Assembly (NCBI GenBank): GCA_002421745.1
Contig: DISC01000001.1
Location: 1-64,000, forward strand
Direction of reading: 5' to 3'
Length of the DNA: 64,000 nucleotides
Source of the DNA: Patescibacteria group bacterium UBA6220
GTDB lineage: Bacteria > Patescibacteriota > Minisyncoccia > Minisyncoccales > Minisyncoccaceae
A program made the position numbers and the translations under genes. Shown here piece after piece: positions 1 to 7,751 of the stretch. The notes under the pieces are model-generated. The model was not told the origin of the DNA. It worked only from the letters and a program-made list of their open reading frames with translations, and made no database searches. Each line of letters opens with the position of its first letter. The stretch's first letter is position 1.

Positions 1-112
1 AGCCTACTCCAAGATTAGAACTCTTACCCAGGTTAGAGACTATGACCTTGATAGGATACAGGTGTAAGTTCTGTGAGGAATTGAGCCGAGTATTACTAAT
101 TGGGTATTATAC
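1..112 (+). rRNA. rrl: 23S ribosomal RNA, 3' end (partial)
   Basis: The first ~110 bases read like the last part of bacterial 23S rRNA: a GATAGG...GGTGTAAG segment followed by TTGAGCCGAGTATTACTAAT, matching the conserved 3'-terminal block (E. coli ...GAGCTAACCGGTACTAAT...). The rest lies upstream of the window. The mature 3' end is estimated, not seen. The spacer to the 5S gene is only ~100 bases, carries a TCTGATA/TATCAGA hairpin (169-187) and holds no tRNA. Confidence 0.9.
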
Positions 113-190
113 TTTTGACTAGCAATTAATAGCCTTCTTCTTTAGAATTATATAACTTTTTATTTTTGTCTGATATTTTTTATCAGAAGC

Positions 191-340
191 AACGCTTTTT
201 TATTTTTAATATGGGGACTATGCCAAGAGTGCTCCACCCGATCCCATTCCGAACTCGGAAGTGAAATCTCTTATGGCCGATGATAGTGGATTCCGCGAAA
301 GTAGGTAGTCCCCGTATTAAAGATTGAAAAGCGTTTTTTT
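191..340 (+). promoter_or_regulatory. 5S-flanking processing helix and rRNA operon terminator
   Basis: AACGCTTTT (191-199) is perfectly complementary to AAAAGCGTT (327-335), so a 9-bp helix would enclose the whole 5S gene. The 3' arm runs straight into a T tract (334-340). The same sequence can therefore serve as an RNase III-type processing stem and as the end of the rRNA transcript. The pairing is directly visible; the role is inferred. Confidence 0.6.
211..315 (+). rRNA. rrf: 5S ribosomal RNA
   Basis: A complete 5S rRNA. The terminal helix is formed by GGGGACTA (213-220) and TAGTCCCC (306-313), extendable by 2-3 pairs. The conserved loop segment CCGATCCCATTCCGAACTCGG and a GCGAAAGTAGG-type 3' domain are present. 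The length of ~105 nt is slightly short for the usual ~115-120. It follows the 23S gene as in a normal rRNA operon. Confidence 0.95.
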
Positions 341-380
341 AATACAGAAAATATTGCACTCCTTTGTGATAGTCGCCGGT

Positions 381-478
381 ATTAAGGTATTGAATATCTT
401 AATAGCGAAAGCACATGTTAAGGCAAAACCGCGGACGCGCGGCTTTGTGTCGGATTTAATAAAATCCGACGTACCTTA
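381..478 (+). ncRNA. Structured RNA candidate upstream of the pilin gene
   Basis: Three consecutive hairpins: 381-403 (9 bp, one G-T pair, loop TTGAA), 424-447 (10 bp with one mismatch, loop GACG) and 449-470 (9 perfect bp, loop AATA). In addition TAAGGTA (383-389) can pair with TACCTTA (472-478), which would dissolve the first hairpin and close a junction around the other two. The mutually exclusive pairing suggests a switch-like leader or a small RNA. I could not match it to a riboswitch family. The gene at 551 has its own -10 box at 538, so this RNA may be separate from that mRNA. Confidence 0.4.
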
Positions 479-537
479 TATTATTAAACATTCTCTTTTT
501 TGATTCAATTGGGCTTTGTTTTTAAATTGTTTTTTGG

Positions 538-543
538 TATAAT
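538..543 (+). promoter_or_regulatory. -10 box of a probably leaderless pilin mRNA
   Basis: TATAAT lies 7 bases before the ATG at 551, the normal distance from a -10 box to a transcription start. Transcription would begin at or next to the start codon. No Shine-Dalgarno sequence is present. Confidence 0.55.
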
Positions 544-550
544 TATTTTA

Positions 551-1870
551 ATGAAAACAAAAAGATTCAAAGCTTTTACTTTAATCGAGCTTCTAGTCGT
601 CATTGCTGTTGTCGGAATATTATCCGGCTTAGTTTTTGTTTCTATGAGCGGAGCTATAGATGCAGCCAAAGATACAAAACGCAAAACTGACTTGTCAGCT
701 ATTCAAAAAGCTTTAATGATGTATCAATCTAGCAATGGCAGTTATCCTATTTTAGCTAGTTGTACTATTGGTCCTAGTTGTTTAGAAACAGAATTAGCTT
801 CATATATTCCCAATTTGCCAATTGACTCAGATACTACCAAACATTATACATATTCTTCTAATGGAACAAACTTTACTCTATCAGCTACGCTTAGCAATGG
901 CGGAGTTTATTCTTATAACAATATCAGTGGATGGACAACTGGTTTGGCTGGCTATGTTCACTACAAAGTTATTACTATTACTAATAGTAGTGGCGGAGTT
1001 TTAACTAATTATCCAATCAAGCTAATAGTCTATCAGGCTTCTGGTGGCGGTAGTGGTTCTAATTGTGAAGGATTATGTCAAACTGATTTTACTGATATAG
1101 CCTTTACTGATATTACTGGAGACACGGCTTTACCTTTTTGGCTAGAAACGGGTTCTTTGGTTTCTAATACTAATATTACTGTTTGGGTAAATGTTCCTAC
1201 TATCACCACAGGTTCTTCCACTCAAATCAGAATGTATTATGACTCTGATAGTCCGACCTTAGCTTCTAATGGAGACAATACTTTTCCAACTTCACAAGGA
1301 ATGTTGTTCGATGATTTTAGTGGTGTTTCGTTGGATGCTGTAAAATGGGCGACAGTAGGCTCACCAACGGTTTTTGATTCAGTAGTCTCTATAACTTCAA
1401 ATGAGAACGCATACAAAACCATACTTTCTCAAGATAGTTTTGGGATAGGAATGTCTATTAGGTCGCGAATAAAATCTGGTCATTACACTTCTAATGGAGA
1501 ACAATACGAACGTTATTATGCGTTATTTCAGAATGGCACAAATTATATTCATGCAATATTCACGCATTCTTTATCGTCGTGGCAGGGAAAATACATTCAG
1601 GGTAATGGCGCTGATAGTTTAACGGCCATTCAAGGATGGGTTGCTAATACATGGAAGGTTATTGAGGGGAAGCGTTTGGCAGCAAACATTACTTGGACAG
1701 TAAATGACGCTAATACAATAGTGCATTCTACTAATTACCCAACAACGTCTGGACAATGCGGCGTTGGTGTTTATGGAATTGGAAATTATGCCACAATGTC
1801 AATGGATTGGGTTCTTGTTCGTAAATATGTTGCCACAGAACCAACTGCAGCATTTGGTTCACAAAATTAA
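551..1870 (+). CDS. Type IV pilin-like protein with DUF2341 domain
   Basis: A 439-residue secreted pilin-like protein. The start at 551 is chosen because it puts a class III signal directly at the N-terminus: a short basic stretch, then KAFTLIELLVVIAVVGIL (residues 7-24), with Glu at the +5 position typical of pilins. Ala rather than Gly precedes the predicted cleavage site. Residues ~25-130 resemble a pilin globular head. From ~135 there is a DUF2341-like domain (HYKVITITNSSG...DFTDIAFTD...LPFWLE...VWVNVP...IRMYYD), then a jelly-roll-like C-terminal part. Prepilin peptidase and assembly ATPases are not in the window. The product could be a minor pilin or tip adhesin. Pilin class is confident; the ligand is unknown. 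Confidence 0.85.
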   Translation: MKTKRFKAFTLIELLVVIAVVGILSGLVFVSMSGAIDAAKDTKRKTDLSAIQKALMMYQSSNGSYPILASCTIGPSCLETELASYIPNLPIDSDTTKHYTYSSNGTNFTLSATLSNGGVYSYNNISGWTTGLAGYVHYKVITITNSSGGVLTNYPIKLIVYQASGGGSGSNCEGLCQTDFTDIAFTDITGDTALPFWLETGSLVSNTNITVWVNVPTITTGSSTQIRMYYDSDSPTLASNGDNTFPTSQGMLFDDFSGVSLDAVKWATVGSPTVFDSVVSITSNENAYKTILSQDSFGIGMSIRSRIKSGHYTSNGEQYERYYALFQNGTNYIHAIFTHSLSSWQGKYIQGNGADSLTAIQGWVANTWKVIEGKRLAANITWTVNDANTIVHSTNYPTTSGQCGVGVYGIGNYATMSMDWVLVRKYVATEPTAAFGSQN

Positions 1871-1968
1871 TCTTAATAAGAATGGTGTTCGTTGAATTTT
1901 TTATTATAGAAATAATTAAAGCGTGTTAGATTTTACTAAAAATTATTGGTAATTTTTTGTTTTATAAG

Positions 1969-1974
1969 TATAAT
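1969..1974 (+). promoter_or_regulatory. -10 box of leaderless rsgA
   Basis: TATAAT ends 6 bases before the ATG at 1981, with no ribosome binding site between. This fits a leaderless transcript and decides the start codon. Confidence 0.55.
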
Positions 1975-1980
1975 GAAAAA

Positions 1981-3066
1981 ATGATAGATGAAGCCACAAA
2001 AATTAAATATAAGGATTTGGGCTATGATGAATTTTTCGAATCAAAACGGAAGTCTTTGGGATTGATGGAATATCCAGTTGCTAGGGTTATTTCCGAGCAC
2101 AGAGAGTTGTACAAGGTAAAGGATATTAATGGTGAGTATCTAGCAAAAATAACGGGAAAGCAGATATTTGATGCTACAAAAAGAGAGGATTATCCCGCAG
2201 TTGGAGATTGGGTGGTTATAACTATGCCCGACAAGGAAACAGCAAGCATTCGAAAGGTTTTGCCGAGAAAAACTACGCTCAATAAGAAATATGATAATAA
2301 GCAAGATGCCCAACTCATTGCCACCAATATTGATGTTGCTTTTATTATCGAATCAGTGGATAGGGATTATAATCTCAATCGATTTGAAAGATATCTTGTT
2401 TTGATAAACGAAGGACAGATTAAGCCAGTAATCATCTTGAACAAGATAGATTTGGTTTCAAAAGTAGAATTGGGTCTGATAATAGATCAGATAAAAAACA
2501 GATTCAAGGATATTGATATCCTTTCGACTAGCGTGACTACAGAGCAAGGGCTGGACGAACTGACTAATTACATAAAAAAAGGAAAAACATATTGTTTCTT
2601 GGGTTCTTCTGGTGTCGGAAAATCATCATTGATAAATAAGCTTCTTGGAAAAAGTGAGATTAAGACAGGCGAAATAAGCCGGTCGACTGGTCGAGGCAAA
2701 CATACAACTACAAGTAGGGAAATGTATTTTTTGGAAAATGGCGGAATAGTGATAGATAATCCGGGAACGCGAGAAGTTGGAATCACTAATGCAGACACGG
2801 GTTTGGAAAATGTTTTCGATGAGATTGTCGCTTTATCGGAAAATTGTCGATATGCTGACTGTACTCATACGCATGAATCTGGCTGCGCTGTCTTAAGGGC
2901 TGTTGATACAAAGAATTTGGATAAGGAAAAATATCTGAATTATATTAGGTTAAAAAAAGAAACCGAACACTACGAAATGACTGATCTTGAAAAGAGGGGA
3001 AAGGATAGAAAGTTTGGAAAGTTTATTAAGAGGTCTTTGGAGCAATTAAAAAAGATTGATTCTTGA
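1981..3066 (+). CDS. rsgA: Small ribosomal subunit biogenesis GTPase RsgA
   Basis: A 361-residue circularly permuted GTPase that helps late maturation of the 30S subunit and release of assembly factors. Order of parts: N-terminal OB-fold with a YPAVGDWV segment (~70-85), then the G4 motif NKID (154-157) before the P-loop GSSGVGKSSL (208-217), the permutation diagnostic of the family. The C-terminal zinc site is visible as C289, C294, H296 and C302. The length is slightly above the usual ~300-350. The ATG at 1981 is preferred over an in-frame upstream codon at 1957 because of the -10 box at 1969. It is followed by two hairpins, the second a terminator, so it is probably monocistronic. Confidence 0.95.
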   Translation: MIDEATKIKYKDLGYDEFFESKRKSLGLMEYPVARVISEHRELYKVKDINGEYLAKITGKQIFDATKREDYPAVGDWVVITMPDKETASIRKVLPRKTTLNKKYDNKQDAQLIATNIDVAFIIESVDRDYNLNRFERYLVLINEGQIKPVIILNKIDLVSKVELGLIIDQIKNRFKDIDILSTSVTTEQGLDELTNYIKKGKTYCFLGSSGVGKSSLINKLLGKSEIKTGEISRSTGRGKHTTTSREMYFLENGGIVIDNPGTREVGITNADTGLENVFDEIVALSENCRYADCTHTHESGCAVLRAVDTKNLDKEKYLNYIRLKKETEHYEMTDLEKRGKDRKFGKFIKRSLEQLKKIDS

Positions 3067-3075
3067 AGGTAAAGT

Positions 3076-3137
3076 ACGTCAGATTTTCTTTAAATCTGAC
3101 GTTAGTTCACTCACGCCATTGAGGCGTTTTTATTTTT
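3076..3137 (+). terminator. Palindrome and rho-independent terminator after rsgA
   Basis: A perfect 11-bp hairpin (3076-3086 with 3092-3102, loop TCTTT) is followed by ACGCC/GGCGT (3113-3117 with 3123-3127) and a TTTTATTTTT tract. The second is a standard terminator. The first lacks a T tract and resembles the hairpin at 449-470 (GTCGGATTT versus GTCAGATTT arms). Confidence 0.75.
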
Positions 3138-3157
3138 GCTTTTTTTTGGTTTTCGTC

Positions 3158-3163
3158 TATAAT
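3158..3163 (+). promoter_or_regulatory. -10 box of the mreC operon
   Basis: TATAAT ends 6 bases before the mreC ATG at 3170. No Shine-Dalgarno site fits between, so the operon mRNA is probably leaderless. Confidence 0.55.
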
Positions 3164-3169
3164 GTAATC

Positions 3170-3976
3170 ATGAAATTTGGTTTGATTAAAAAGTTTTTTA
3201 TAGTGATATTTTTATCAATTTTGTTTTTTGGTTTGCTTAATTTGTGGGGTGCAAGTGGAATTAAAAACTTTTTTTATAATCAGTCAAGTGGAATTCAGGC
3301 GTATCTTTGGCAAGCAGGCAGTACTATTATTAACGCAAATCAAGGTCAATTAAATAAAAATCTTATAGTACAAAATCAAAAACTTTTTTCTGATTTAACT
3401 GATTTGGAGGTATTAAGAAAAGAAAACGAGATTTTAAGGCAAGCTTTGTCTTTGGGGTTAAATCAAGACTATGAATTAATTATGGGTCAAGTGACAGCTA
3501 AAGATAGTATTCGTATTGAAAAAGTGGCTTATAGTGATTCAATCTTAATTAATAAAGGTAGTGTTGATGGAGTAAAAAATGGATTTCCAGTAGTTTTATC
3601 AAGTAAGGTTTTGTTGGGAAAAGTAGTCGATGTTTATGATAATTATTCACGTGTAATTTTATTGTCTAGCAAAGATAGCGTGATCGATGTGTCAGTATCT
3701 GGAACAGATGTTTTTGCTTTATCTAAAGGGCAAGGAAATCAAAAAATAGTTTTAGATATGTTTCCAAAAGATAAAGATTTGCAAACTGGATCGCTAGTTT
3801 TAACCAGCGCCTTGGGTAGTGCTTATCCCGCAGGATTGATGGTTGGTACAATTGGACAAGTAGACAATGTTGATAGCGAAACCTTTAAAAAAGCGGAAAT
3901 AAAACCAGCCTATAGTCTTAATACTTTGGAATATGTTTTTATAATAAAAAACATTGTAGTTACAAATGAGCAGTAA
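3170..3976 (+). CDS. mreC: Rod shape-determining protein MreC
   Basis: A 268-residue bitopic membrane protein that scaffolds the elongasome and activates PBP2 in the periplasm-like space. One N-terminal membrane helix (residues ~8-26), a coiled-coil stretch rich in L/E/N (~65-95, QNQKLFSDLTDLEVLRKENE), then the double beta-barrel domain with family hallmarks such as INKGSVDGVKNGFPV and GLMVGTIGQV. The length is normal for the family. The start at 3170 follows a -10 box by 6 bases; the longer in-frame opening upstream is the terminator region of rsgA. It overlaps mreD by 11 bases. mreB is not in the window. Confidence 0.9.
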   Translation: MKFGLIKKFFIVIFLSILFFGLLNLWGASGIKNFFYNQSSGIQAYLWQAGSTIINANQGQLNKNLIVQNQKLFSDLTDLEVLRKENEILRQALSLGLNQDYELIMGQVTAKDSIRIEKVAYSDSILINKGSVDGVKNGFPVVLSSKVLLGKVVDVYDNYSRVILLSSKDSVIDVSVSGTDVFALSKGQGNQKIVLDMFPKDKDLQTGSLVLTSALGSAYPAGLMVGTIGQVDNVDSETFKKAEIKPAYSLNTLEYVFIIKNIVVTNEQ

Positions 3977-4307
3977 AAATATATTATTATTTTTAATAGT
4001 TGGATTATTTTTTTATTTTCTTGCTCTTTTGGAAATAAGTTTTTTCCCTTTATTTAATATTTTTATTTTTAAGATTAATTTATCGGTTTTGATCGCGATT
4101 TTTATTTGTATTATCGAAGATCCCAAAAAATATATTGGATTTTATTGTGCTTTCTGGGTTGGATTTTTTTTGGATGTTTTTTCATTTTCTAATTTTTTTG
4201 GAATTGCAATATTATTTATGGTTTTAGTGGCTGGATTAATAAAGTTATTTTTATACAAATATGTTAAGATTCCCTCGTTCTCGTGGTTATCAAAAATTCA
4301 AAATTAG
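3966..4307 (+). CDS. mreD: Rod shape-determining protein MreD (short)
   Basis: A 113-residue, very hydrophobic protein with about four membrane helices. GFFLDVFSFSNFFG (residues ~66-79) is the characteristic G-x-x-x-D segment of MreD. It overlaps mreC by 11 bases and mrdA by 47, so translation of the three is likely coupled. The family is usually ~160 residues, so this copy lacks about one C-terminal helix pair, which may be reduction in this lineage or an annotation boundary problem. Assignment rests on the helix pattern plus its fixed position between mreC and mrdA. Confidence 0.75.
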   Translation: MSSKNILLFLIVGLFFYFLALLEISFFPLFNIFIFKINLSVLIAIFICIIEDPKKYIGFYCAFWVGFFLDVFSFSNFFGIAILFMVLVAGLIKLFLYKYVKIPSFSWLSKIQN

Positions 4308-6264
4308 ACAAACTAGCGGCGAGATTGAGGCTGATGAAGTTTTTTTGGATGCAATTGTACAAAAAAAGGGAATCAAAGATAGCTTGAGGTACGGTAAGAT
4401 AGAAACCGCTTTGTCCAAAAAAACCTTTGGAATGGTTTTTGGTTTTATTGTTATGGTTGTTGTTTTATTTTCCGGATGGACTTTTTATTATCAAACTTTT
4501 CAATATAAATTTTATGCAGATAAGTCAGCAAAAAATCGTTATATTTCAAGTGTTATCGATGCTCAGCGAGGGATTATTTATGACAAAAATTTTAAACAAT
4601 TAGTAGAAAACCGCCAAAATTTTGATTTGATTTGCGATTTTAATGATCTACCGAAAGATGCTGATAAACTAAATCAAGAAATAGTGGAAATAGCTAAAAT
4701 ATTAGGAATTTCTTCAGATGAAGTAAGATCAAAGATGGATGAACAGAGAGGTAAGAAAAATTCTGATAATATTATTTTTGAAAATTTAGACGAAAACAAA
4801 ACTATTCTTTTTGAGACAAAAATAGATATGTTGGCTGGTTTTAATATTCAAAAGACAAGTAGTCGAAATTATATTGATTCACAAAATTTTTCTTTAATAT
4901 TGGGTTATTTATCTGGTGATGGTAAAACGGGTCAAATCGGATTAGAAAAAGAATACGACAGTTACCTCAAAGAAACACCCGGTATTTATCAGCGTCCTAG
5001 GGGAGATGAGGAAGAAGCTCAGGGGGCTGTGGTTAAACAGCCTGAGCCAGGTGGAAATCTTTTGCTTAATATTGATATGGATTTACAGAATAATATAATG
5101 AAATTTTTGAGCGAAGATTTGAAGCAATATAATTCCCCTGGAGGTTCAGTGGTGGTTGTTGATCCAAAAACTGGAGGAATTCTATCTTTGGTTTCTGCTC
5201 CGTCTTTTGACAGTAATATGTTTTCTCAGGCATTGTCTGCTGAAGATTATAATAAATTAATAAATAGCAACACAACATCTTTTTATAATCGAGCGATTGC
5301 TGGCGAATATCCGATTGGTTCCACAATTAAACCTTTAATTGCTTCAGCTGCCCTAGAAGAAGGAGTGATTACTCCCGATACAATAATTCTTGATAATGAG
5401 GGAGGATTGCAATTGTCAGATGGCACCTTTAAAAAAGACTGGGCTGTTCATGGTGTAGTTGATTTAAACAAAGCGATTGCCGAATCATGTGATACGTATT
5501 TTTATATTGTTGGCGGTGGATATCAAGGATTTGTTGGATTGGGTATTGATAGAATTGATAAATATTTGGATGAATTTGGGTTGGGTAATTATACGGGAAT
5601 TGATATTCCTGGAGAGCGAGCTGGATTTATACCTACTGCAGATTGGAAAAAAGAAAAAACTGGGATAAATTGGTATCCAGGAGATACATATAATATTAGT
5701 ATAGGACAGGGGTATATGAAGGCAACGCCACTACAATTAGCAATGGCAACTGCAGCAATAGCTAATGGGGGAAAATTAATAAAACCTCAGATAGTGGATA
5801 GCATTTTGGATAAAAACAATAAGGTTATAAAAAAAATAGAAACAGAGGTTATTAATAATGATTTTATTTCTTCAGAAAATTTAGAGAGTGTTAGAGAAGC
5901 AATGAGACAAACTGTTTTGTCTTCTGCTGGAACAGCAAGGGGATTACAATGGATGCCAGTTACTTCTGCAGCTAAAACCGGAACTGCTCAAACCAGCAAG
6001 GCAGAAACCTATAATAATTTGATTACATTATTTGCTCCCTATGATGATCCTCAAGTAGTAATTACTATTGTAATAGATAGTGTGCCTTACGAAACAGGTG
6101 TGGCTAATTTACTTGCCAGGCAAATTATGAGCTATTATTTTGCTAAAGACAAAGATGTGGATATTCAGACGCAAAATCAAGACCAGTCCAGTAATAGCAA
6201 TAGCAATGGAGATAATATTAATCAGCCAGGGATTTTACCAGATGGTGAGGGGGTTAATAATTGA
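4261..6264 (+). CDS. mrdA: Penicillin-binding protein 2 (peptidoglycan transpeptidase)
   Basis: A 667-residue class B PBP that cross-links glycan strands during elongation with MreC/MreD. A cytoplasmic tail of ~55 residues with an acidic patch (EIEADEVFLD) precedes one membrane helix (~57-77). The dimerisation domain starts with IDAQRGIIYD. The transpeptidase active site shows S354-T-I-K357, S409-C-D411 (S-x-D is normal for PBP2) and K572-T-G574. The last ~40 residues are a polar Q/N/S/D tail of unknown use. The start overlaps mreD by 47 bases and is kept because the acidic tail precedes the helix naturally. It ends with TGA. Confidence 0.93.
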   Translation: MLRFPRSRGYQKFKIRQTSGEIEADEVFLDAIVQKKGIKDSLRYGKIETALSKKTFGMVFGFIVMVVVLFSGWTFYYQTFQYKFYADKSAKNRYISSVIDAQRGIIYDKNFKQLVENRQNFDLICDFNDLPKDADKLNQEIVEIAKILGISSDEVRSKMDEQRGKKNSDNIIFENLDENKTILFETKIDMLAGFNIQKTSSRNYIDSQNFSLILGYLSGDGKTGQIGLEKEYDSYLKETPGIYQRPRGDEEEAQGAVVKQPEPGGNLLLNIDMDLQNNIMKFLSEDLKQYNSPGGSVVVVDPKTGGILSLVSAPSFDSNMFSQALSAEDYNKLINSNTTSFYNRAIAGEYPIGSTIKPLIASAALEEGVITPDTIILDNEGGLQLSDGTFKKDWAVHGVVDLNKAIAESCDTYFYIVGGGYQGFVGLGIDRIDKYLDEFGLGNYTGIDIPGERAGFIPTADWKKEKTGINWYPGDTYNISIGQGYMKATPLQLAMATAAIANGGKLIKPQIVDSILDKNNKVIKKIETEVINNDFISSENLESVREAMRQTVLSSAGTARGLQWMPVTSAAKTGTAQTSKAETYNNLITLFAPYDDPQVVITIVIDSVPYETGVANLLARQIMSYYFAKDKDVDIQTQNQDQSSNSNSNGDNINQPGILPDGEGVNN

Positions 6265-6271
6265 AACAGAC

Positions 6272-6299
6272 TTGATTTGTAGAAAAACTATGGTATGCT
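6272..6299 (+). promoter_or_regulatory. Candidate greA promoter
   Basis: TTGATT (6272-6277), a 16-base spacer and TATGCT (6294-6299) lie upstream of a GC-rich patch (GGGGCGCATTAGCCGCTC, ~6320-6337) and the greA start at 6362. Moderate match only. Confidence 0.35.
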
Positions 6300-6361
6300 T
6301 ATAAAAATAATAAAACAAGGGGCGCATTAGCCGCTCTTTTTAATAAAAATTATAAATAATT

Positions 6362-6820
6362 ATGGATGGAAAATACTTAACAAAAGAAGGCCTAGAAAAG
6401 CTAAAGCATGAATTAGAGCATTTAAAAAAGGATGAAAGAATAAAAATAGCCGAAGAATTAAAAGAAGCTATTTCCTTTGGAGATTTGTCCGAAAATGCAG
6501 CTTATGACGAGGCTAAGGAAAATCAGGCTTTTTTAGAGGGAAAAATTGTTGAACTAGAAAAATTAATTAGTAGTGCAAAAATCATTGAAGAAAATGGCAA
6601 TACGGGATGGGTTCAAGTTGGATCTTTTGTTACTTTAGAGGCTGAAGAAAATCAAGAAGAATATCAAATTGTGGGAGAAGAAGAAGCTAACCCGATTGAA
6701 AAAAGGATTTCTTTTAAGTCGCCGCTGGGTCAATTATTAATGAATAAACCCAAAGGGGCAGTAGTAGAAATTAAAACCCCCAAAGGAGTGATTAAGTATA
6801 AAATATTAAAAATTGCATAA
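6362..6820 (+). CDS. greA: Transcription elongation factor GreA
   Basis: A 152-residue GreA, which enters the RNA polymerase secondary channel and stimulates cleavage of backtracked RNA. The N-terminal coiled coil (residues ~1-75) contains the signature LTKEGLEKLKHELEHLK and GDLSENAAYDEAKE, including the acidic D/E pair at the tip. The C-terminal FKBP-like domain ends with SPLGQLLMNKPKGAVVEIKTPKG. The length is standard. It is a single gene bounded by mrdA and a strong terminator. Confidence 0.96.
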   Translation: MDGKYLTKEGLEKLKHELEHLKKDERIKIAEELKEAISFGDLSENAAYDEAKENQAFLEGKIVELEKLISSAKIIEENGNTGWVQVGSFVTLEAEENQEEYQIVGEEEANPIEKRISFKSPLGQLLMNKPKGAVVEIKTPKGVIKYKILKIA

Positions 6821-6837
6821 AATTTTTATCTAATATA

Positions 6838-6865
6838 AAATCAGACTTCAAAGTCTGATTTTTGT
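6838..6865 (+). terminator. Terminator after greA
   Basis: An 11-bp inverted repeat AAATCAGACTT / AAGTCTGATTT (6838-6848 with 6851-6861) is followed by a T run. Confidence 0.85.
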
Positions 6866-6898
6866 ATATTATCAATAAAAAAAAGACAAATAAATTTG

Positions 6899-7540
6899 TC
6901 AGTTTGTTTTTTTTGCCCAATCCTCCAATAAGGGTAATTGGTTTATCAAAAAGAGCTTGTTCAACTCCTCAATTCTTTTTTCGATCGAAGGTATTGTCTT
7001 TTCTTCGATTTGATTTTGACAGTTGGCAAGTGCTTCAATTTTTTTTAACAGATCGTCTCTTTCTTTTTTTGGTAGTTTTTTTAATCGAGGATCATACTTG
7101 ATAGATAGAGCCAGTTCAATTTCTTTGTTTAGTATTTTGGCTTTTTCTAGGGTTTTTAGCCCCCAGTCAAAATCAAGCTTGAGCTTATAGAAGCAATATG
7201 CTTCTTTTTCTCTTTTGATATCTTTTCCCTCATAGGTGACGATTTTTTCCGCTGCGTTTTTTAAGCCAGGAAAACGATTAAGTAATCCGGATTTGTCAGT
7301 TATTATATTTTTGGCTTTGAAAATTATAATATCTTTTCTACCGGTTGTAGCGATATCATAACAAATAACCTGATTAAGGACTTTGTGTATGAGATCTCTT
7401 AAATCGTTTTTGTCGCCATTGTCAGGAAAAAAGATAATCCTGTTAATGGTCGCGGATAATTTTGGAAAGTTTTTTGAAATTTCCGGATCAGTTTTTTTGA
7501 TTTTTTGGATTTTAGCAGTAATTAGCTCAATGGTGTCCAT
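6899..7540 (-). CDS. Hypothetical charged protein
   Basis: A 213-residue soluble protein I do not recognise. It has no signal peptide or membrane helix. It is rich in K, E and I, with probable helices throughout and coiled-coil-like stretches in the last third (LKKIEALANCQNQIEEKTIP). On its own strand a purine-rich AAGGGG lies ~10 bases before the ATG. It is transcribed divergently from lysS across a 211-base gap and convergently with greA. A TATAAT on the minus strand (7609-7614) could be its -10 box. The gene is real by length and codon pattern; function unknown. Confidence 0.7.
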   Translation of the reverse strand: MDTIELITAKIQKIKKTDPEISKNFPKLSATINRIIFFPDNGDKNDLRDLIHKVLNQVICYDIATTGRKDIIIFKAKNIITDKSGLLNRFPGLKNAAEKIVTYEGKDIKREKEAYCFYKLKLDFDWGLKTLEKAKILNKEIELALSIKYDPRLKKLPKKERDDLLKKIEALANCQNQIEEKTIPSIEKRIEELNKLFLINQLPLLEDWAKKTN

Positions 7541-7751
7541 TTTTTTATATCCCCTTAGACATTTTTCATTGGCAATTGCCTCTAAATGTGCTATTGCAAA
7601 TATTGCACTAATTATACCTCATTGTCAATATTGTTTGAGCTGGGTAATTTATGTTATTATATATTAAGAAATAATGCTGTTTGTAGTAAAATATGGTACA
7701 TTTTGAGGCCATTTAAAGCATTTTAGCAAGGGTTAAAATAAATTTATAATT

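Noticed and set aside
381..478. Possible cyclic-di-GMP (GEMM-I) riboswitch before the pilin gene, because of GGCAAAACC-like bases.
   Set aside because: The conserved GACGCAAAGCC and tetraloop-receptor parts are absent and the spacing does not fit. Kept only as an unassigned structured RNA.
5485..5493. S-C-D in PBP2 instead of S-x-N, taken first as a damaged active site.
   Set aside because: S-x-D is the usual form in PBP2 enzymes (E. coli has SSD).
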